Source: Muribaculaceae bacterium (GTDB taxonomy: Bacteria > Bacteroidota > Bacteroidia > Bacteroidales > Muribaculaceae). From it: a DNA stretch of 32,530 nt. Below are positions 15,730 to 25,403 of this stretch, piece by piece. Within the stretch, counting starts at the first letter, position 1. The number at the start of each line of letters is the position of its first letter. The DNA lies in assembly GCA_017409345.1 (NCBI GenBank), contig JAFQSX010000010.1:1-32530 (forward strand). Reading direction: 5' to 3'. The position numbers and the translations under genes are program-made. The notes beneath the pieces are model-generated. The model did no database searches. It worked only from the letters and a program-made list of their open reading frames with translations, and was not told the DNA's origin.

Positions 15730-16349
15730 TGGAACTCGCAGTATATAATATCAAAGGAGAAGACACTGGTCGCAAAGTTCAATTGAACGACGAAGTGTTT
15801 GCAATCGAAGCAAACGAGCATGCCGTATATCTCGATGTTAAGCAATACTTGGCTAATCAACGTCAAGGTACTCACAAAGCCAAAGAAAGAAGCGAAGTAT
15901 CTGGTTCTACCCGCAAACTTCACAAGCAAAAAGGTGGTGGCGGTGCTCGCATCGGTGATATCAACTCACCAGTATTGGTAGGTGGAGGTCGTGTATTCGG
16001 TCCTCGTCCTCGTGATTACCGTTTCAAACTTAACAAGAAACTCAAACAACTTGCTCGCAAGTCGGCTTTGACATACAAAGCGCAAGATAACGAAATCATT
16101 GTAGTTGAAGACTTCACTTTTGAAGCTCCAAAGACTAAAGAATTCGTAAATTTTGCTAAAAATCTACAACTCGCTGACAAAAAGGTGCTTTTGGTTTTAG
16201 CAAATCAAAATAAAAACGTATATTTGTCAGTTAGAAATCTTCCGAATGCAAAAGCAATGGTTGCATCGGAAGTAAATACTTATGCATTACTCAACAACAA
16301 AGCTATTATCCTTATGGAAAGTAGCCTTGACGTTATTAATAAATTTTAA
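15729..16349 (+). CDS. rplD: Ribosomal protein uL4
   Basis: A 206-aa 50S protein whose internal loop lines the peptide exit tunnel. The loop is visible as [17 protein letters not shown] and [13 protein letters not shown]. The C-terminus resembles other Bacteroidota L4. In E. coli L4 represses the S10 operon, but here the S10 block has no separate leader. The start overlaps the rplC stop by one nucleotide. A strong Shine-Dalgarno sequence for rplW overlaps its own stop codon. Confidence 0.97.
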   Translation: MELAVYNIKGEDTGRKVQLNDEVFAIEANEHAVYLDVKQYLANQRQGTHKAKERSEVSGSTRKLHKQKGGGGARIGDINSPVLVGGGRVFGPRPRDYRFKLNKKLKQLARKSALTYKAQDNEIIVVEDFTFEAPKTKEFVNFAKNLQLADKKVLLVLANQNKNVYLSVRNLPNAKAMVASEVNTYALLNNKAIILMESSLDVINKF

Positions 16350-16354
16350 GGAGG
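16348..16354 (+). promoter_or_regulatory. Strong Shine-Dalgarno sequence for rplW
   Basis: AAGGAGG, 9 nt before the rplW ATG and overlapping the rplD stop codon. Most genes in this window have A/T-rich leaders with no such motif, so this one stands out. Confidence 0.75.
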
Positions 16355-16363
16355 ACAAAGAAA

Positions 16364-16654
16364 ATGGATATAATGATTAAACCAATCGTTACAGAAAAAG
16401 CAACTAAGCTTACAGAAAAGCTTAATCGCTACACTTTCCGTGTTTCTCTCAATGCCAATAAGTATCAAATCAAATCTTTGGTTGAACAACTTTATGGCGT
16501 TAAAGTAGTTAATGTCAATACTCTTGTTGTTAGAGGTAAAAACAAGTCTCGTTGGACTAAGAGCGGTCTTCTTCGTGGCAAAACAGTTGCCTACAAGAAA
16601 GCATTTATCACAGTTGGCGAAGGCGAAACTATTGACTTTTATAGCAACATATAA
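16364..16654 (+). CDS. rplW: Ribosomal protein uL23
   Basis: A 96-aa protein at the mouth of the 50S exit tunnel, where trigger factor and SRP dock. Motifs: IMIKPIVTEKATKL at the start, YTFRVSLNANKYQIK, and the flexible KNKSRWTKSGLLRGK loop that contacts 23S rRNA. The length is normal. It is one of the few genes in the cluster preceded by a strong Shine-Dalgarno sequence. Confidence 0.97.
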   Translation: MDIMIKPIVTEKATKLTEKLNRYTFRVSLNANKYQIKSLVEQLYGVKVVNVNTLVVRGKNKSRWTKSGLLRGKTVAYKKAFITVGEGETIDFYSNI

Positions 16655-16660
16655 TAGAAA

Positions 16661-17488
16661 ATGGCAGTAAGAAAATTAAAGCCCACAACACCGGGGCAAA
16701 GACACAAGATTATTGGTGTATTTAAAGGTACAATCACTGCTAGTACACCAGAGAAATCTCTTACAGTCGGTAAAAAAGCGTCCGGAGGTCGTAATGCCGA
16801 AGGTCACCTAACCACCCGTTACCTTGGTGGCGGTCACAAACGCAAATACCGTTTCATTGACTTTAAGAGAAATAAAGACGGTGTTCCCGCAGTAGTAAAA
16901 TCAATCGAGTATGACCCAAACCGTTCTGCTCGCATTGCTCTTCTTTACTATGTAGACGGAGCTAAGGCTTATATAATTGCACCCAACGGCTTGCAAGTTG
17001 GCGCAACAGTAGTAAGTGGTGAAGATGTAGCACCCGAAGTAGGTAACGCTCTTCCTTTGAGCAAAATTCCTGTGGGTACTCTTATTCACAATATCGAGTT
17101 GCGTCCCGGTCAAGGAGCATTCATGGCTCGTTCAGCCGGTACTTTTGCTCAGTTGACTTCTCGTGAAGGAGCTTATGCAATTATCAAATTACCTTCAGGT
17201 GAAACACGTAAAGTGCTCGCTGCTTGTAAGGCTACTATTGGTGTAGTAGGTAATAGCGAACACTCTCTTGAACGTTCAGGTAAAGCGGGTCGTTCTCGTT
17301 GGCTCGGACGTCGTCCACGTAACCGTGGTGTAGTAATGAACCCAGTAGATCACCCAATGGGTGGTGGTGAAGGTCGCGCATCTGGTGGCCACCCACGTTC
17401 ACGCAAGGGCTTGTATGCTAAGGGTCTTAAGACACGTGCACCGAAGAAACATTCTTCAAAGTACATTATTGAAAGAAGAAAAAAGTAA
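16661..17488 (+). CDS. rplB: Ribosomal protein uL2
   Basis: A 275-aa primary 23S-binding protein needed for subunit association and a functional peptidyl-transferase centre. It begins [16 protein letters not shown]. The C-terminal motif [12 protein letters not shown] (227-238) includes the conserved H231, equivalent to the essential His near position 229 in E. coli. The tail is basic. It starts 6 nt after rplW. Confidence 0.98.
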   Translation: MAVRKLKPTTPGQRHKIIGVFKGTITASTPEKSLTVGKKASGGRNAEGHLTTRYLGGGHKRKYRFIDFKRNKDGVPAVVKSIEYDPNRSARIALLYYVDGAKAYIIAPNGLQVGATVVSGEDVAPEVGNALPLSKIPVGTLIHNIELRPGQGAFMARSAGTFAQLTSREGAYAIIKLPSGETRKVLAACKATIGVVGNSEHSLERSGKAGRSRWLGRRPRNRGVVMNPVDHPMGGGEGRASGGHPRSRKGLYAKGLKTRAPKKHSSKYIIERRKK

Positions 17489-17507
17489 TCTGATTAATTA
17501 AGTAACT

Positions 17508-17777
17508 ATGAGTCGTTCATTAAAAAAAGGCCCATTTATCAGCGTCAAATTGGAAAAGAAAGTGACCGCTATGAATGAAAGTGGCAAGCAATCAGTTATC
17601 AAAACTTGGAGCCGTGCTTCAATGATTGCTCCCGAATTCGTTGGACACACTTTTGCAGTTCACAATGGTAATAAATTCATTCCTGTTTACGTAACTGAAA
17701 ACATGGTAGGTCACAAACTCGGAGAATTTGCTCCTACTCGTACCTTCCGTGGTCATGCCGGAAACAAGAAAAAATAA
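17508..17777 (+). CDS. rpsS: Ribosomal protein uS19
   Basis: An 89-aa protein of the 30S head next to S13, near the A site. The signature is [12 protein letters not shown], with [22 protein letters not shown] and the C-terminal [14 protein letters not shown]. Length and motifs are standard. It lies 19 nt after rplB. Confidence 0.97.
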   Translation: MSRSLKKGPFISVKLEKKVTAMNESGKQSVIKTWSRASMIAPEFVGHTFAVHNGNKFIPVYVTENMVGHKLGEFAPTRTFRGHAGNKKK

Positions 17778-17825
17778 GAGAGGCCTATTATAAATAATTT
17801 TTGATAAAAAAAGAAATTAAATACA

Positions 17826-18239
17826 ATGGGTGTAAGAAAAAGACAATCAGCCGAAGTAATGAAGGAAGCCCGCAAATCACAAGCGTTTGCTAAGTTGATT
17901 AATGTTCCTTCTTCTCCACGCAAAATGCGCCTTGTGGCAGATATGGTGCGTGGCAAAGAAGTGTTCCGTGCATTGGGTATCCTCAAGTTCTCAAATAAAG
18001 AAGCGTCAGCTAAAGTTGAAAAACTTTTGCGTTCAGCTATCGCTAACTGGGAGGCTAAAAATGAGAAAAAAGCTGAAAACGGTGAACTTTACATCAGCAC
18101 TATTTATGTAACATGTGCTCCTATGTTGAAGCGTCTCCGCACAGCTCCTCAAGGAAGAGGTTATAGAATTCGTAAACGTTCAAATCACGTTACGTTGTTT
18201 GTAGATACAATTGACAATAACGCTAAAAAAGAGGCATAA
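17826..18239 (+). CDS. rplV: Ribosomal protein uL22
   Basis: A 137-aa 50S protein with a long beta-hairpin lining the exit tunnel beside L4. The helical core has [15 protein letters not shown] and [20 protein letters not shown]. The hairpin tip is [20 protein letters not shown]. An N-terminal extension of about 20 residues precedes the core. It ends 3 nt before rpsC. Confidence 0.97.
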   Translation: MGVRKRQSAEVMKEARKSQAFAKLINVPSSPRKMRLVADMVRGKEVFRALGILKFSNKEASAKVEKLLRSAIANWEAKNEKKAENGELYISTIYVTCAPMLKRLRTAPQGRGYRIRKRSNHVTLFVDTIDNNAKKEA

Positions 18240-18242
18240 GAA

Positions 18243-18971
18243 ATGGGACAGAAAGTAAATCCGATCAGTAATCGTTTAGGTGTCATCCGTGGATGGGACT
18301 CTAACTGGTATGGTGGTAACAAGTATGGCGATACTTTGCTTGAAGACTCAAAGCTTCGTAAGTATCTCAACGTCCGCTTAGCCAAATCAAGCGTTTCTCG
18401 CATTGTTATTGAGCGTACTTTGAAACTTATTACAATCACCGTGTGTACATCACGCCCCGGTATTATTATCGGTAAAGGTGGTAGCGAAGTAGAAAAACTC
18501 AAAGAAGAGCTCAAGAAAATCACCGATAAAGATGTGCAAATCAACATCTTTGAAATTAAACGCCCCGAGCTCGATGCACAAATCGTGGCTAGCACTGTAG
18601 CTCGTCAAATCGAAGGCAAAATCGCATATCGTCGCGCAGTAAAGATGGCCATCCAAGGCACTATGCGTAGCGGTGCTGAAGGTATCAAAGTACAAGTGAG
18701 CGGTCGTCTTAATGGCGCTGAAATGGCTCGCAGTGAGATGTTCAAAGAAGGACGTACTCCTCTTCACACTCTCCGTGCTGATATCGACTACGCACTCGTT
18801 GAAGCACACACTAAAGTGGGTGTTATCGGCGTAAAAGTGTGGATTTGTCGTGGTGAAGTTTACGGCAAACGTGATCTCGCTCCTTCTTTTACTTCTAATA
18901 ATAAAGAAGGTCGTGGCAACAACAACGGCTCTCGTCGTGGTGGTTTCCGTAACAATAAAAAAAATCGTTAA
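18243..18971 (+). CDS. rpsC: Ribosomal protein uS3
   Basis: A 242-aa protein of the mRNA entry channel, with S4 and S5 part of the ribosomal helicase. It starts [20 protein letters not shown]. The KH domain has [18 protein letters not shown]. The C-terminal domain ends with [10 protein letters not shown]. After that comes a low-complexity Gly/Asn/Arg tail of about 25 residues ([12 protein letters not shown], then RNNKKNR), an extension typical of the group. Confidence 0.98.
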   Translation: MGQKVNPISNRLGVIRGWDSNWYGGNKYGDTLLEDSKLRKYLNVRLAKSSVSRIVIERTLKLITITVCTSRPGIIIGKGGSEVEKLKEELKKITDKDVQINIFEIKRPELDAQIVASTVARQIEGKIAYRRAVKMAIQGTMRSGAEGIKVQVSGRLNGAEMARSEMFKEGRTPLHTLRADIDYALVEAHTKVGVIGVKVWICRGEVYGKRDLAPSFTSNNKEGRGNNNGSRRGGFRNNKKNR

Positions 18972-18994
18972 ACCTCAATTGATTCAACACAACA

Positions 18995-19426
18995 ATGTTA
19001 CAACCAAAGAAAACTAAATTTCGTCGTCAACAGAAAGGCCGCATGAGAGGTAATGCTCAACGTGGTAATCAGTTGGCATTCGGTTCTTTTGGTATAAAGA
19101 CTTTGGAGTCAAAATGGATTACCGGTCGCCAAATTGAGGCTGCTCGTATCGCCGTGACTCGTTATATGCAACGTCAAGGTCAAATTTGGATTCGCATATT
19201 CCCAGATAAGCCAATTACCAAAAAACCAGCAGAAGTGCGTATGGGTAAAGGTAAGGGTGCTCCCGAAGGTTTCGTAGCACCAGTTACTCCAGGTCGTATG
19301 CTAATAGAAGTAGAAGGCGTAAGTTTTGAAATTGCAAAAGAAGCTCTTCGCTTGGCTGCACAAAAACTTCCTGTGACTACTAAATTTGTAGTACGCCGTG
19401 ATTATGATCCAACTCAAAATGTGTAA
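18995..19426 (+). CDS. rplP: Ribosomal protein uL16
   Basis: A 143-aa protein beside the peptidyl-transferase centre and A-site tRNA. It begins [39 protein letters not shown] and [16 protein letters not shown] hold the invariant loop near the A site; the Arg before MGKGKG is the residue hydroxylated in some bacteria. The length is normal. rpmC follows by 6 nt. Confidence 0.98.
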   Translation: MLQPKKTKFRRQQKGRMRGNAQRGNQLAFGSFGIKTLESKWITGRQIEAARIAVTRYMQRQGQIWIRIFPDKPITKKPAEVRMGKGKGAPEGFVAPVTPGRMLIEVEGVSFEIAKEALRLAAQKLPVTTKFVVRRDYDPTQNV

Positions 19427-19432
19427 TAGATT

Positions 19433-19630
19433 ATGAAGAAAGAAGAAATCAAAGAACTTAGCACTCAAGACCTCAAAGATCGTCTTGTAGAGATGGAAAA
19501 AGATTACCTTCAACTCAAGGTTAATCATGCAGTTTCTCCACTTGATAGTCCTGCAAAGATTACACAAGAACGTAAAATGATTGCACGCGTTAAGACAGAG
19601 TTGCGTCAGCGCGAACTTAACAATAAATAA
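19433..19630 (+). CDS. rpmC: Ribosomal protein uL29
   Basis: A 65-aa two-helix protein at the exit-tunnel rim beside L23. The core is EIKELSTQDLKDRLVEMEKD, followed by the conserved NHAVSPLDSPAKITQERKMI turn-helix and a TELRQREL end. Standard for the family. It lies between rplP and rpsQ in the conserved S10 order. Confidence 0.95.
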   Translation: MKKEEIKELSTQDLKDRLVEMEKDYLQLKVNHAVSPLDSPAKITQERKMIARVKTELRQRELNNK

Positions 19631-19639
19631 TCCCAAGAA

Positions 19640-19897
19640 ATGGAAAAAAGAAATTTAAGAAAAGAACGTATTGGGGTTGTATCGAGCAACAAGGGTGATA
19701 AAACTATCACAGTAACCATTAAGTGGAAAGAAAAACACCCTATATATGGTAAATTTGTGAACAAAACAAAAAAATACCACGCTCATGATGAAAAGAATGA
19801 GTGCCAAGTTGGCGATACAGTGAAGCTGATGGAAACTCGTCCATTGAGCAAAACCAAAAGATGGAGATTAGTAGAAATAATCGAAAAAGTTAAGTAA
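19640..19897 (+). CDS. rpsQ: Ribosomal protein uS17
   Basis: An 85-aa OB-fold protein that binds the 5' domain of 16S rRNA. Motifs: [20 protein letters not shown] and the C-terminal [20 protein letters not shown]. The length is standard. It closes the S10 block; rplN of the spc block starts 5 nt later, so there is no boundary between the two operons. Confidence 0.97.
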   Translation: MEKRNLRKERIGVVSSNKGDKTITVTIKWKEKHPIYGKFVNKTKKYHAHDEKNECQVGDTVKLMETRPLSKTKRWRLVEIIEKVK

Positions 19898-19902
19898 TAA
19901 TT

Positions 19903-20268
19903 ATGATACAGACTGAATCCCGTTTAACTGTTGCAGATAACAGTGGTGCTAAAGAAGCACTCTGCATCCGCGTTTTAGGTGGTACAGGACGTCGTTACGC
20001 ATCGGTAGGTGACATTATCGTAGTTACTGTGAAAAGTGTCATCCCTTCATCGGACGTAAAGAAAGGTACTGTATCAAAAGCTGTTGTCGTTCGCACTAAA
20101 AAAGAAGTTCGTCGTGCCGACGGTTCTTATATTCGCTTTGACGACAACGCATGTGTGTTATTGAACAATGCTGGTGAACTTCGCGGTACCCGCATCTTCG
20201 GTCCAGTTGCTCGTGAATTGCGTGCTACTAACATGAAGATTGTTTCACTCGCTCCCGAAGTACTTTAA
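19903..20268 (+). CDS. rplN: Ribosomal protein uL14
   Basis: A 121-aa 50S interface protein that contacts 16S rRNA and is the docking site of the silencing factor RsfS. It begins [38 protein letters not shown] and the [19 protein letters not shown] end are clear. The length is normal for the family. Confidence 0.98.
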   Translation: MIQTESRLTVADNSGAKEALCIRVLGGTGRRYASVGDIIVVTVKSVIPSSDVKKGTVSKAVVVRTKKEVRRADGSYIRFDDNACVLLNNAGELRGTRIFGPVARELRATNMKIVSLAPEVL

Positions 20269-20290
20269 CCATTAAGTAAATTTTAAAGTA

Positions 20291-20611
20291 ATGAGTAAAT
20301 TACATATCAAAAAGGGCGATACCGTTTACGTTCTCAGCGGCGAAGACAAAGGTAAGCAAGGTCGCGTGCTTTCAGTGCAAGTGACCAAGCAACGTGCCAT
20401 CGTTGAAGGCGTTAATGTTGTGACTAAGAGCACAAAGCCCAGCGCAAAATATCCACAAGGTGGTCTCATTAAGATGGAAGCACCTATTCACATCTCCAAC
20501 CTCAGCCTTCTAGATCCTAAAAGTGGTAAACCCACTCGCGTAGGATTCCGTAAGGATGAAAAAGGAGTTACAGTTCGTTATTCTAAAAAATCAGGAGAGG
20601 AGATTAAATAA
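20291..20611 (+). CDS. rplX: Ribosomal protein uL24
   Basis: A 106-aa assembly initiator of the 50S subunit with a KOW motif ([20 protein letters not shown]). [14 protein letters not shown]-type sequence follows, and [20 protein letters not shown] is the C-terminal signature. The stop overlaps the rplE ATG by one base (TAATG). An AGGAG (20598-20602) inside its last codons can serve as the rplE ribosome-binding site. Confidence 0.97.
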   Translation: MSKLHIKKGDTVYVLSGEDKGKQGRVLSVQVTKQRAIVEGVNVVTKSTKPSAKYPQGGLIKMEAPIHISNLSLLDPKSGKPTRVGFRKDEKGVTVRYSKKSGEEIK

Positions 20612-21156
20612 TGGCTACAACTCTTAAGAAAGACTATACTGAGCGCATTGTTCCCGCTCTTATGAAAGAATTCAACTACACCACTGTTATGCAGGTGCCC
20701 AAGTTGAAAAAGATTGTGATTAACCAAGGTCTTGGTCAAGCAACTCAAGATAAGAAGATTATTGAAACTGCAATCAACGAATTGACTGCTATTACTGGTC
20801 AAAAAGCGGTTGCTACTCTTTCTAAGAAAGATATTTCAAACTTCAAACTCCGTAAAAAAATGCCAGTTGGTGTAATGGTTACATTGCGTCGCGACTATAT
20901 GTATGAGTTCTTGGAACGTCTTGTTCGCATCGCATTGCCACGTATCCGTGACTTCAAAGGTATTGAAGGCAAACTTGATGGTCGTGGTAACTATACACTC
21001 GGTATTACTGAGCAAATTATCTTCCCCGAAATCAACATCGATAACATTTCTAAATTGTTGGGTATGAACATCACTTTCGTGACTTCGGCTAACACCGATG
21101 AAGAAGGTTATGCACTCCTTAAACAATTTGGCTTACCTTTCAAAAACGCTAAATAA
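20611..21156 (+). CDS. rplE: Ribosomal protein uL5
   Basis: A 181-aa 50S central-protuberance protein that binds 5S rRNA and contacts P-site tRNA. The signature [16 protein letters not shown] is followed by [21 protein letters not shown] and the [14 protein letters not shown] helix, then the [11 protein letters not shown] motif. The length is usual. It is coupled to rplX by a one-base overlap. Confidence 0.97.
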   Translation: MATTLKKDYTERIVPALMKEFNYTTVMQVPKLKKIVINQGLGQATQDKKIIETAINELTAITGQKAVATLSKKDISNFKLRKKMPVGVMVTLRRDYMYEFLERLVRIALPRIRDFKGIEGKLDGRGNYTLGITEQIIFPEINIDNISKLLGMNITFVTSANTDEEGYALLKQFGLPFKNAK

Positions 21157-21166
21157 TATTTGAAGT

Positions 21167-21436
21167 ATGGCTAAAGAATCAATGAAAGCCCGTGAAGTGA
21201 AAAGAGCAAAACTCGTTGCTAAATATGCCGCTAAAAAAGCTGCTCTCAAGGCTGCTGGCGACTATGAAGCACTTCAGCTCCTTCCCAAAAACGCATCTTC
21301 TGTGCGCCTTCACAACCGTTGTAGCATCACCGGTCGTCCTAAAGGTTATATGCGTCAATTTGGTATTTCACGTATCCAGTTCCGCGAAATGGCTTCGGCT
21401 GGTTTGATACCGGGTGTTAAGAAAGCAAGTTGGTAA
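21167..21436 (+). CDS. rpsN: Ribosomal protein uS14, zinc-free type
   Basis: An 89-aa protein of the 30S head. The longer form lacks the four zinc-binding cysteines of the short type; only one Cys ([12 protein letters not shown]) remains. The C-terminus [21 protein letters not shown] is the family signature. It lies in its usual spc position. An 82-nt gap follows before rpsH. Confidence 0.97.
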   Translation: MAKESMKAREVKRAKLVAKYAAKKAALKAAGDYEALQLLPKNASSVRLHNRCSITGRPKGYMRQFGISRIQFREMASAGLIPGVKKASW

Positions 21437-21518
21437 TCTACTCTACGACTTGTTTTGAAAATTAGAGAGTATTAAATATTGTTCGGAGTAACCGAATCAA
21501 TTTAAACAATTAATAAAA

Positions 21519-21917
21519 ATGACTGATCCAATAGCAGATTATTTAACAAGATTGAGGAATGCGATTAAGGCTAACCATCGTGTTGTCGAAGTTCCCGCCT
21601 CAAACTTGAAAAAAGAAATCACTAAGATTCTTTTTGAACAAGGCTATATTCTTAATTATAAGTTTATAGAGGGTGAAACCCCCGCAGGTACTATCAAGAT
21701 CGCTTTAAAGTATGACGCAAAAGACAAAGTGAACGCTATCAAAGATCTTAAACGCGTGTCTCGTCCAGGTCTTCGTCAATACACAGGCTACAAAGATATG
21801 CCACGAGTGTTAAATGGTTTAGGTATAGCTATCCTATCTACTTCTCAAGGTGTGATGACTAACAAGAAAGCAGCTGAGTTGAAGATTGGTGGCGAAGTAC
21901 TATGTTATGTTTATTAA
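21519..21917 (+). CDS. rpsH: Ribosomal protein uS8
   Basis: A 132-aa protein that binds the central domain of 16S rRNA. It starts MTDPIADYLTRLRNAIKANH. The C-terminal motif GLGIAILSTSQGVMTNKKA is the RNA-binding signature. In E. coli S8 regulates the spc operon through a site near the rplE start; I did not identify such a site here. The gap before it (21437-21518) holds no gene. Confidence 0.97.
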   Translation: MTDPIADYLTRLRNAIKANHRVVEVPASNLKKEITKILFEQGYILNYKFIEGETPAGTIKIALKYDAKDKVNAIKDLKRVSRPGLRQYTGYKDMPRVLNGLGIAILSTSQGVMTNKKAAELKIGGEVLCYVY

Positions 21918-21923
21918 TCTTAT

Positions 21924-21930
21924 AGGAGGT
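21924..21930 (+). promoter_or_regulatory. Strong Shine-Dalgarno sequence for rplF
   Basis: AGGAGGT, 7 nt before the rplF ATG. It is fully complementary to the usual 16S 3' end and optimally spaced, in contrast to the A-rich leaders of most genes around it. Confidence 0.8.
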
Positions 21931-21937
21931 ATTAATT

Positions 21938-22492
21938 ATGTCAAGAATAGGTAAAGCTCCCATAGAGATCCCTGCCGGTGTAACGGTTAAGGTAGAAAAC
22001 AACGTAGTTACAGTAAAAGGACCAAAAGGTGAATTCACTCAAGCAGTGAACCCCGACCTTAATATCAAAATCGAAGGTAACATTCTCACCATCGAACGTC
22101 CTGATGACAGCCGCGAACACCGTGCTCAACATGGTCTTTATCGCGCGTTGATTAACAATATGGTCGTAGGTGTGTCAACTGGCTATCGCAAGGAAATGGA
22201 ATTAGTAGGCGTAGGTTACCGTGCAGCCGCTACAGGTCAAGTGCTCGAACTTTCGCTCGGTTTCTCTCACGCAATATATATTCAACTTCCAAAAGAAGTG
22301 AAAGTTGAAGCTAAAACCGAAAGAAATAAAAACCCACTTATCATTCTTGAAAGTGGTGACAAACAACTTCTCGGTCAAGTGTGTGCAAAGATTCGTTCAT
22401 TGCGCAAACCTGAACCATATAAAGGTAAAGGTATTAAGTTTGTTGGCGAAGTTATTCGTCGTAAATCAGGTAAATCGGCTAGTGCTAAATAA
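21938..22492 (+). CDS. rplF: Ribosomal protein uL6
   Basis: A 184-aa 50S protein near the factor-binding site and sarcin-ricin loop. Two similar domains: the first with MSRIGKAPIEIPAGV and VTVKGPKGEF, the second ending with the signature KIRSLRKPEPYKGKGIKF. Length is standard. It has one of the strongest Shine-Dalgarno sequences in the window. Confidence 0.98.
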   Translation: MSRIGKAPIEIPAGVTVKVENNVVTVKGPKGEFTQAVNPDLNIKIEGNILTIERPDDSREHRAQHGLYRALINNMVVGVSTGYRKEMELVGVGYRAAATGQVLELSLGFSHAIYIQLPKEVKVEAKTERNKNPLIILESGDKQLLGQVCAKIRSLRKPEPYKGKGIKFVGEVIRRKSGKSASAK

Positions 22493-22508
22493 GTAAAATA
22501 GACTCATT

Positions 22509-22850
22509 ATGATATCTAAGATACAAAGAAGAAATAAAATCAAGACCCGTATCCGTGGTAAAGTGTCTGGTACTGCCGCACGCCCTCGTATGACGGTCTT
22601 CCGCAGCAACAAGCAAATCTATGTTCAACTCATCGATGACCAAGCAGGTAAAACTATCGTTGCTACCTCTTCAAAAGGTCTCGAAGGAGGTACTAAAATC
22701 GAAATAGCTGCAAAAGTTGGTGCAGCAATTGCTGAAAAAGCAATCGCTGCCGGAGTTAGCGAAGTGGTATTTGACCGTAATGGTTACCTCTTCCATGGTA
22801 GAGTAAAATCATTGGCTGACGCCGCACGTAATGGCGGTCTTAAATTTTAA
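22509..22850 (+). CDS. rplR: Ribosomal protein uL18
   Basis: A 113-aa 5S rRNA-binding protein of the central protuberance. It starts [38 protein letters not shown] and the C-terminal [20 protein letters not shown] are the signatures. Standard length; rpsE follows by 5 nt. Confidence 0.97.
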   Translation: MISKIQRRNKIKTRIRGKVSGTAARPRMTVFRSNKQIYVQLIDDQAGKTIVATSSKGLEGGTKIEIAAKVGAAIAEKAIAAGVSEVVFDRNGYLFHGRVKSLADAARNGGLKF

Positions 22851-22855
22851 CAATT

Positions 22856-23374
22856 ATGGCAAAAAGAAATAACAGAGTAAAAGCAGACAGTTCTATCGAA
22901 TTGAAAGATCGTCTTGTTGCCATCAATCGTGTTACCAAAGTTACTAAAGGTGGTCGTACATTCACTTTTGCTGCAATCGTTGTTGTTGGTAACGAAAATG
23001 GCATCGTAGGATGGGGTCTTGGTAAGGCAAATGAAGTAACTGCAGCTATCGCTAAAGGTGTTGAGGCTGCTAAAAAGAACCTTATCAAAGTCCCAGTACA
23101 CAAAGGTACTATTCCTCACGAACAATTCGCTAAATTTGGCGGTTCACGTGTGATTCTCAAACCTGCATCTCAAGGTACCGGGGTTAAAGCCGGTGGTGCG
23201 ATGCGTGCAGTGCTTGAAAGCGTAGGTATTACCGACGTGCTCGCTAAATCAAAGGGTTCTTCTAACCCCCACAACCTCGTGAAGGCTACTATTGCGGCTC
23301 TTGATGAAATGAGAAGCCCTGCTACAGTTGCTCAAAATCGTGGTATTTCAGTAGAACAAGTTTTTAAAGGTTAA
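22856..23374 (+). CDS. rpsE: Ribosomal protein uS5
   Basis: A 172-aa protein of the 30S mRNA entry channel and accuracy centre. The N-terminal double-stranded RNA-binding fold has [20 protein letters not shown], and the G-rich stretch [20 protein letters not shown] leads into the C-terminal domain. It is of normal length and in its usual place in spc. Confidence 0.98.
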   Translation: MAKRNNRVKADSSIELKDRLVAINRVTKVTKGGRTFTFAAIVVVGNENGIVGWGLGKANEVTAAIAKGVEAAKKNLIKVPVHKGTIPHEQFAKFGGSRVILKPASQGTGVKAGGAMRAVLESVGITDVLAKSKGSSNPHNLVKATIAALDEMRSPATVAQNRGISVEQVFKG

Positions 23375-23386
23375 TACTCAACGACA

Positions 23387-23566
23387 ATGGCACAAATTCA
23401 AATCAAACAAATAAAAAGCCGTATTAAGTGTCCTGCAGTGCAAAAACGCACTCTTGATGCTCTTGGCTTGAAGAAAATGAATCACGTTGTAGTAAAAGAA
23501 AACACTCCCGACGTGATGGGAATGGTAAACAAAGTACGTCATTTGGTAGAAGTGACTAACGCTTAA
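23387..23566 (+). CDS. rpmD: Ribosomal protein uL30
   Basis: A 59-aa protein read directly from the sequence (ATG 23387, TAA 23564-23566). It begins MAQIQIKQIKSRIKCP, continues with KRTLDALGLKKMNHVV and ends MVNKVRHLVEVTNA, matching the small L30 fold. It lies 12 nt after rpsE and 14 nt before rplO, which is the expected spc order. Confidence 0.95.
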   Translation: MAQIQIKQIKSRIKCPAVQKRTLDALGLKKMNHVVVKENTPDVMGMVNKVRHLVEVTNA

Positions 23567-23580
23567 TATTTTAATAAATT

Positions 23581-24027
23581 ATGGATTTAAGTAATATACA
23601 ACCCGCTGTTGGTGCTGTAAAAAGCAAAACTCGTATTGGTCGTGGTGCCGGTTCGGGCAAGGGTGGAACTTCTACCCGTGGGCACAAGGGTGCTAAATCG
23701 CGTTCAGGTTACAGCCGCAAGATCGGTTTTGAAGGTGGTCAAATGCCTCTTCAACGTCGCTTGCCTAAATTTGGTTTCAAAAATATCAATCGTGTTGAAT
23801 ACAAAGCAATCAACATCTCTGATATCGAAACACTCGCAACTGCTAAGAACCTTGCAAAAATCGGTCTTGCTGAACTTCGTGAAGCAGGTCTCGTAAGCAA
23901 GAACCAACTCGTGAAGGTACTTGCTAAAGGTGCTATCTCTTGCAAAGTGGAAGTGGAAGCAAATGCTTTCTCTGAAGCTGCTCAAAAGGCTATCGAAGCC
24001 GCTGGTGGTTCAATCAATAAAGTTTAA
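23581..24027 (+). CDS. rplO: Ribosomal protein uL15
   Basis: A 148-aa late-assembly 50S protein. The Gly-rich N-terminus (GRGAGSGKGGTSTRGHKGAK) and GFEGGQMPLQRRLPKFGF are family hallmarks that thread into 23S rRNA. The C-terminus ends AIEAAGGSINKV. Standard length; secY follows by 5 nt. Confidence 0.98.
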   Translation: MDLSNIQPAVGAVKSKTRIGRGAGSGKGGTSTRGHKGAKSRSGYSRKIGFEGGQMPLQRRLPKFGFKNINRVEYKAINISDIETLATAKNLAKIGLAELREAGLVSKNQLVKVLAKGAISCKVEVEANAFSEAAQKAIEAAGGSINKV

Positions 24028-24032
24028 TAATA

Positions 24033-25382
24033 ATGAGTTTCGTTCAGACCATAAAAAATATTTGGACTATCGAAGAACTTCGCAAGCGTCTTATCGTCAC
24101 TGTATTGTTAGTGTTGGTATATCGTCTTGGATGTTTTGTTGTTCTTCCCGGAATTAATCCTCAAGAACTTCAAGACTTGGCGAACTTTACTAACAAGAGT
24201 GGCTTGATGCAACTCCTCGACATGTTCTCGGGGGGTGCATTCTCGCAAGCTTCGATATTAGCTCTCGGTATCATGCCTTACATCACTGCATCAATCGTGA
24301 TTCAGTTGTTAGGTATGGTATTGCCATCGTTCCAAAAAATGCAACGAGAAGGAGAGAGCGGTCGTCAAAAATTGAACCAATATACTCGTTATCTCACAGT
24401 AGTGATTTTGCTCATGCAAGGTCCTGCATATCTCTACAACCTTCAAGCACAAATCAATGGTGCAGGTGGTCATATGCAAATGACATTTGCTATGGTAGTA
24501 TATCTCACTATTATTCTTGCAGCAGGCTCTATGTTTATCATGTGGCTTGGTGAAAGAATCACAGATCGTGGTATTGGTAATGGTATCTCTTTCATCATCC
24601 TTGTGGGTATTATCGCTCGTCTTCCACAAGCATTGCTTTATGAATTCACTAGCCGTCTACCAGGTTCAGCCGGTAGCGAAGGTGGTCTTGTGATGTTTGT
24701 AGTAGAAATTATACTATTGCTCGCTGTTACAATTGGTGCTGTATTATTGGTTCAAGGTACTCGCAAAGTACCCGTACAATATGCAAAACGCATCGTTGGT
24801 AACAAACAATATGGTGGGGCTCGTCAATATATCCCATTGAAAGTAAATGCTGCAGGTGTTATGCCTATCATCTTTGCTCAAGCAATTATGTTTATACCTT
24901 TGACATTGGCAGGATTCAGCACTTCAGAAGGTGCTTCTGGATTTATGGCTGCATTCTCTGATATCAATGGTTTCTGGTATAACCTTGTATTCTTCTTAAT
25001 GATTGTAGCGTTTACATATTTCTACACTGCAATCACTGTACGTCCTACACAAATGGCCGAAGATATGAAACGTAACAATGGTTTCATCCCAGGTGTTAAA
25101 CCAGGAAAGAAAACTGCAGAGTATCTCGATGTAATTATGTCGCGTATCACTTTGCCAGGTTCTATTTTCCTCGGCATTGTGGCTATTCTTCCTGCTTTTG
25201 CTCGTTTCTTCGGCATTAGCGATAATTTTGCTCAATTCTTTGGTGGTACATCACTTTTGATTATGGTGGGTGTTGTTCTTGATACACTTCAACAAATCGA
25301 AAGCCACTTAATGATGCACCATTATGATGGATTGATGAAGGATGGTAAAATTAAAGGCCGTACAACCGGTAGTGCTTATTAA
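24033..25382 (+). CDS. secY: Protein translocase subunit SecY
   Basis: A 449-aa channel subunit of the SecYEG complex in the inner membrane, with ten predicted transmembrane segments. Visible landmarks are the plug-region sequence FSGGAFSQASILALGIMPYI, TM3 with SIVIQLLG, the cytosolic loop GERITDRGIGNGIS, and the C5-C6 loops with QYAKRIVG and FIPGVKPGKKTAEYL. The length is close to E. coli (443). Its place at the end of the spc block is conserved. Confidence 0.98.
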   Translation: MSFVQTIKNIWTIEELRKRLIVTVLLVLVYRLGCFVVLPGINPQELQDLANFTNKSGLMQLLDMFSGGAFSQASILALGIMPYITASIVIQLLGMVLPSFQKMQREGESGRQKLNQYTRYLTVVILLMQGPAYLYNLQAQINGAGGHMQMTFAMVVYLTIILAAGSMFIMWLGERITDRGIGNGISFIILVGIIARLPQALLYEFTSRLPGSAGSEGGLVMFVVEIILLLAVTIGAVLLVQGTRKVPVQYAKRIVGNKQYGGARQYIPLKVNAAGVMPIIFAQAIMFIPLTLAGFSTSEGASGFMAAFSDINGFWYNLVFFLMIVAFTYFYTAITVRPTQMAEDMKRNNGFIPGVKPGKKTAEYLDVIMSRITLPGSIFLGIVAILPAFARFFGISDNFAQFFGGTSLLIMVGVVLDTLQQIESHLMMHHYDGLMKDGKIKGRTTGSAY

Positions 25383-25403
25383 TATCAGCTATTTCTAAAG
25401 TAA

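Noticed and set aside
18890-18968. Asn/Gly/Arg-rich end of rpsC as a template-like repeat
   Set aside because: AAC codons are present, but the sequence does not match the variable-region scaffold and is a normal low-complexity tail of S3.
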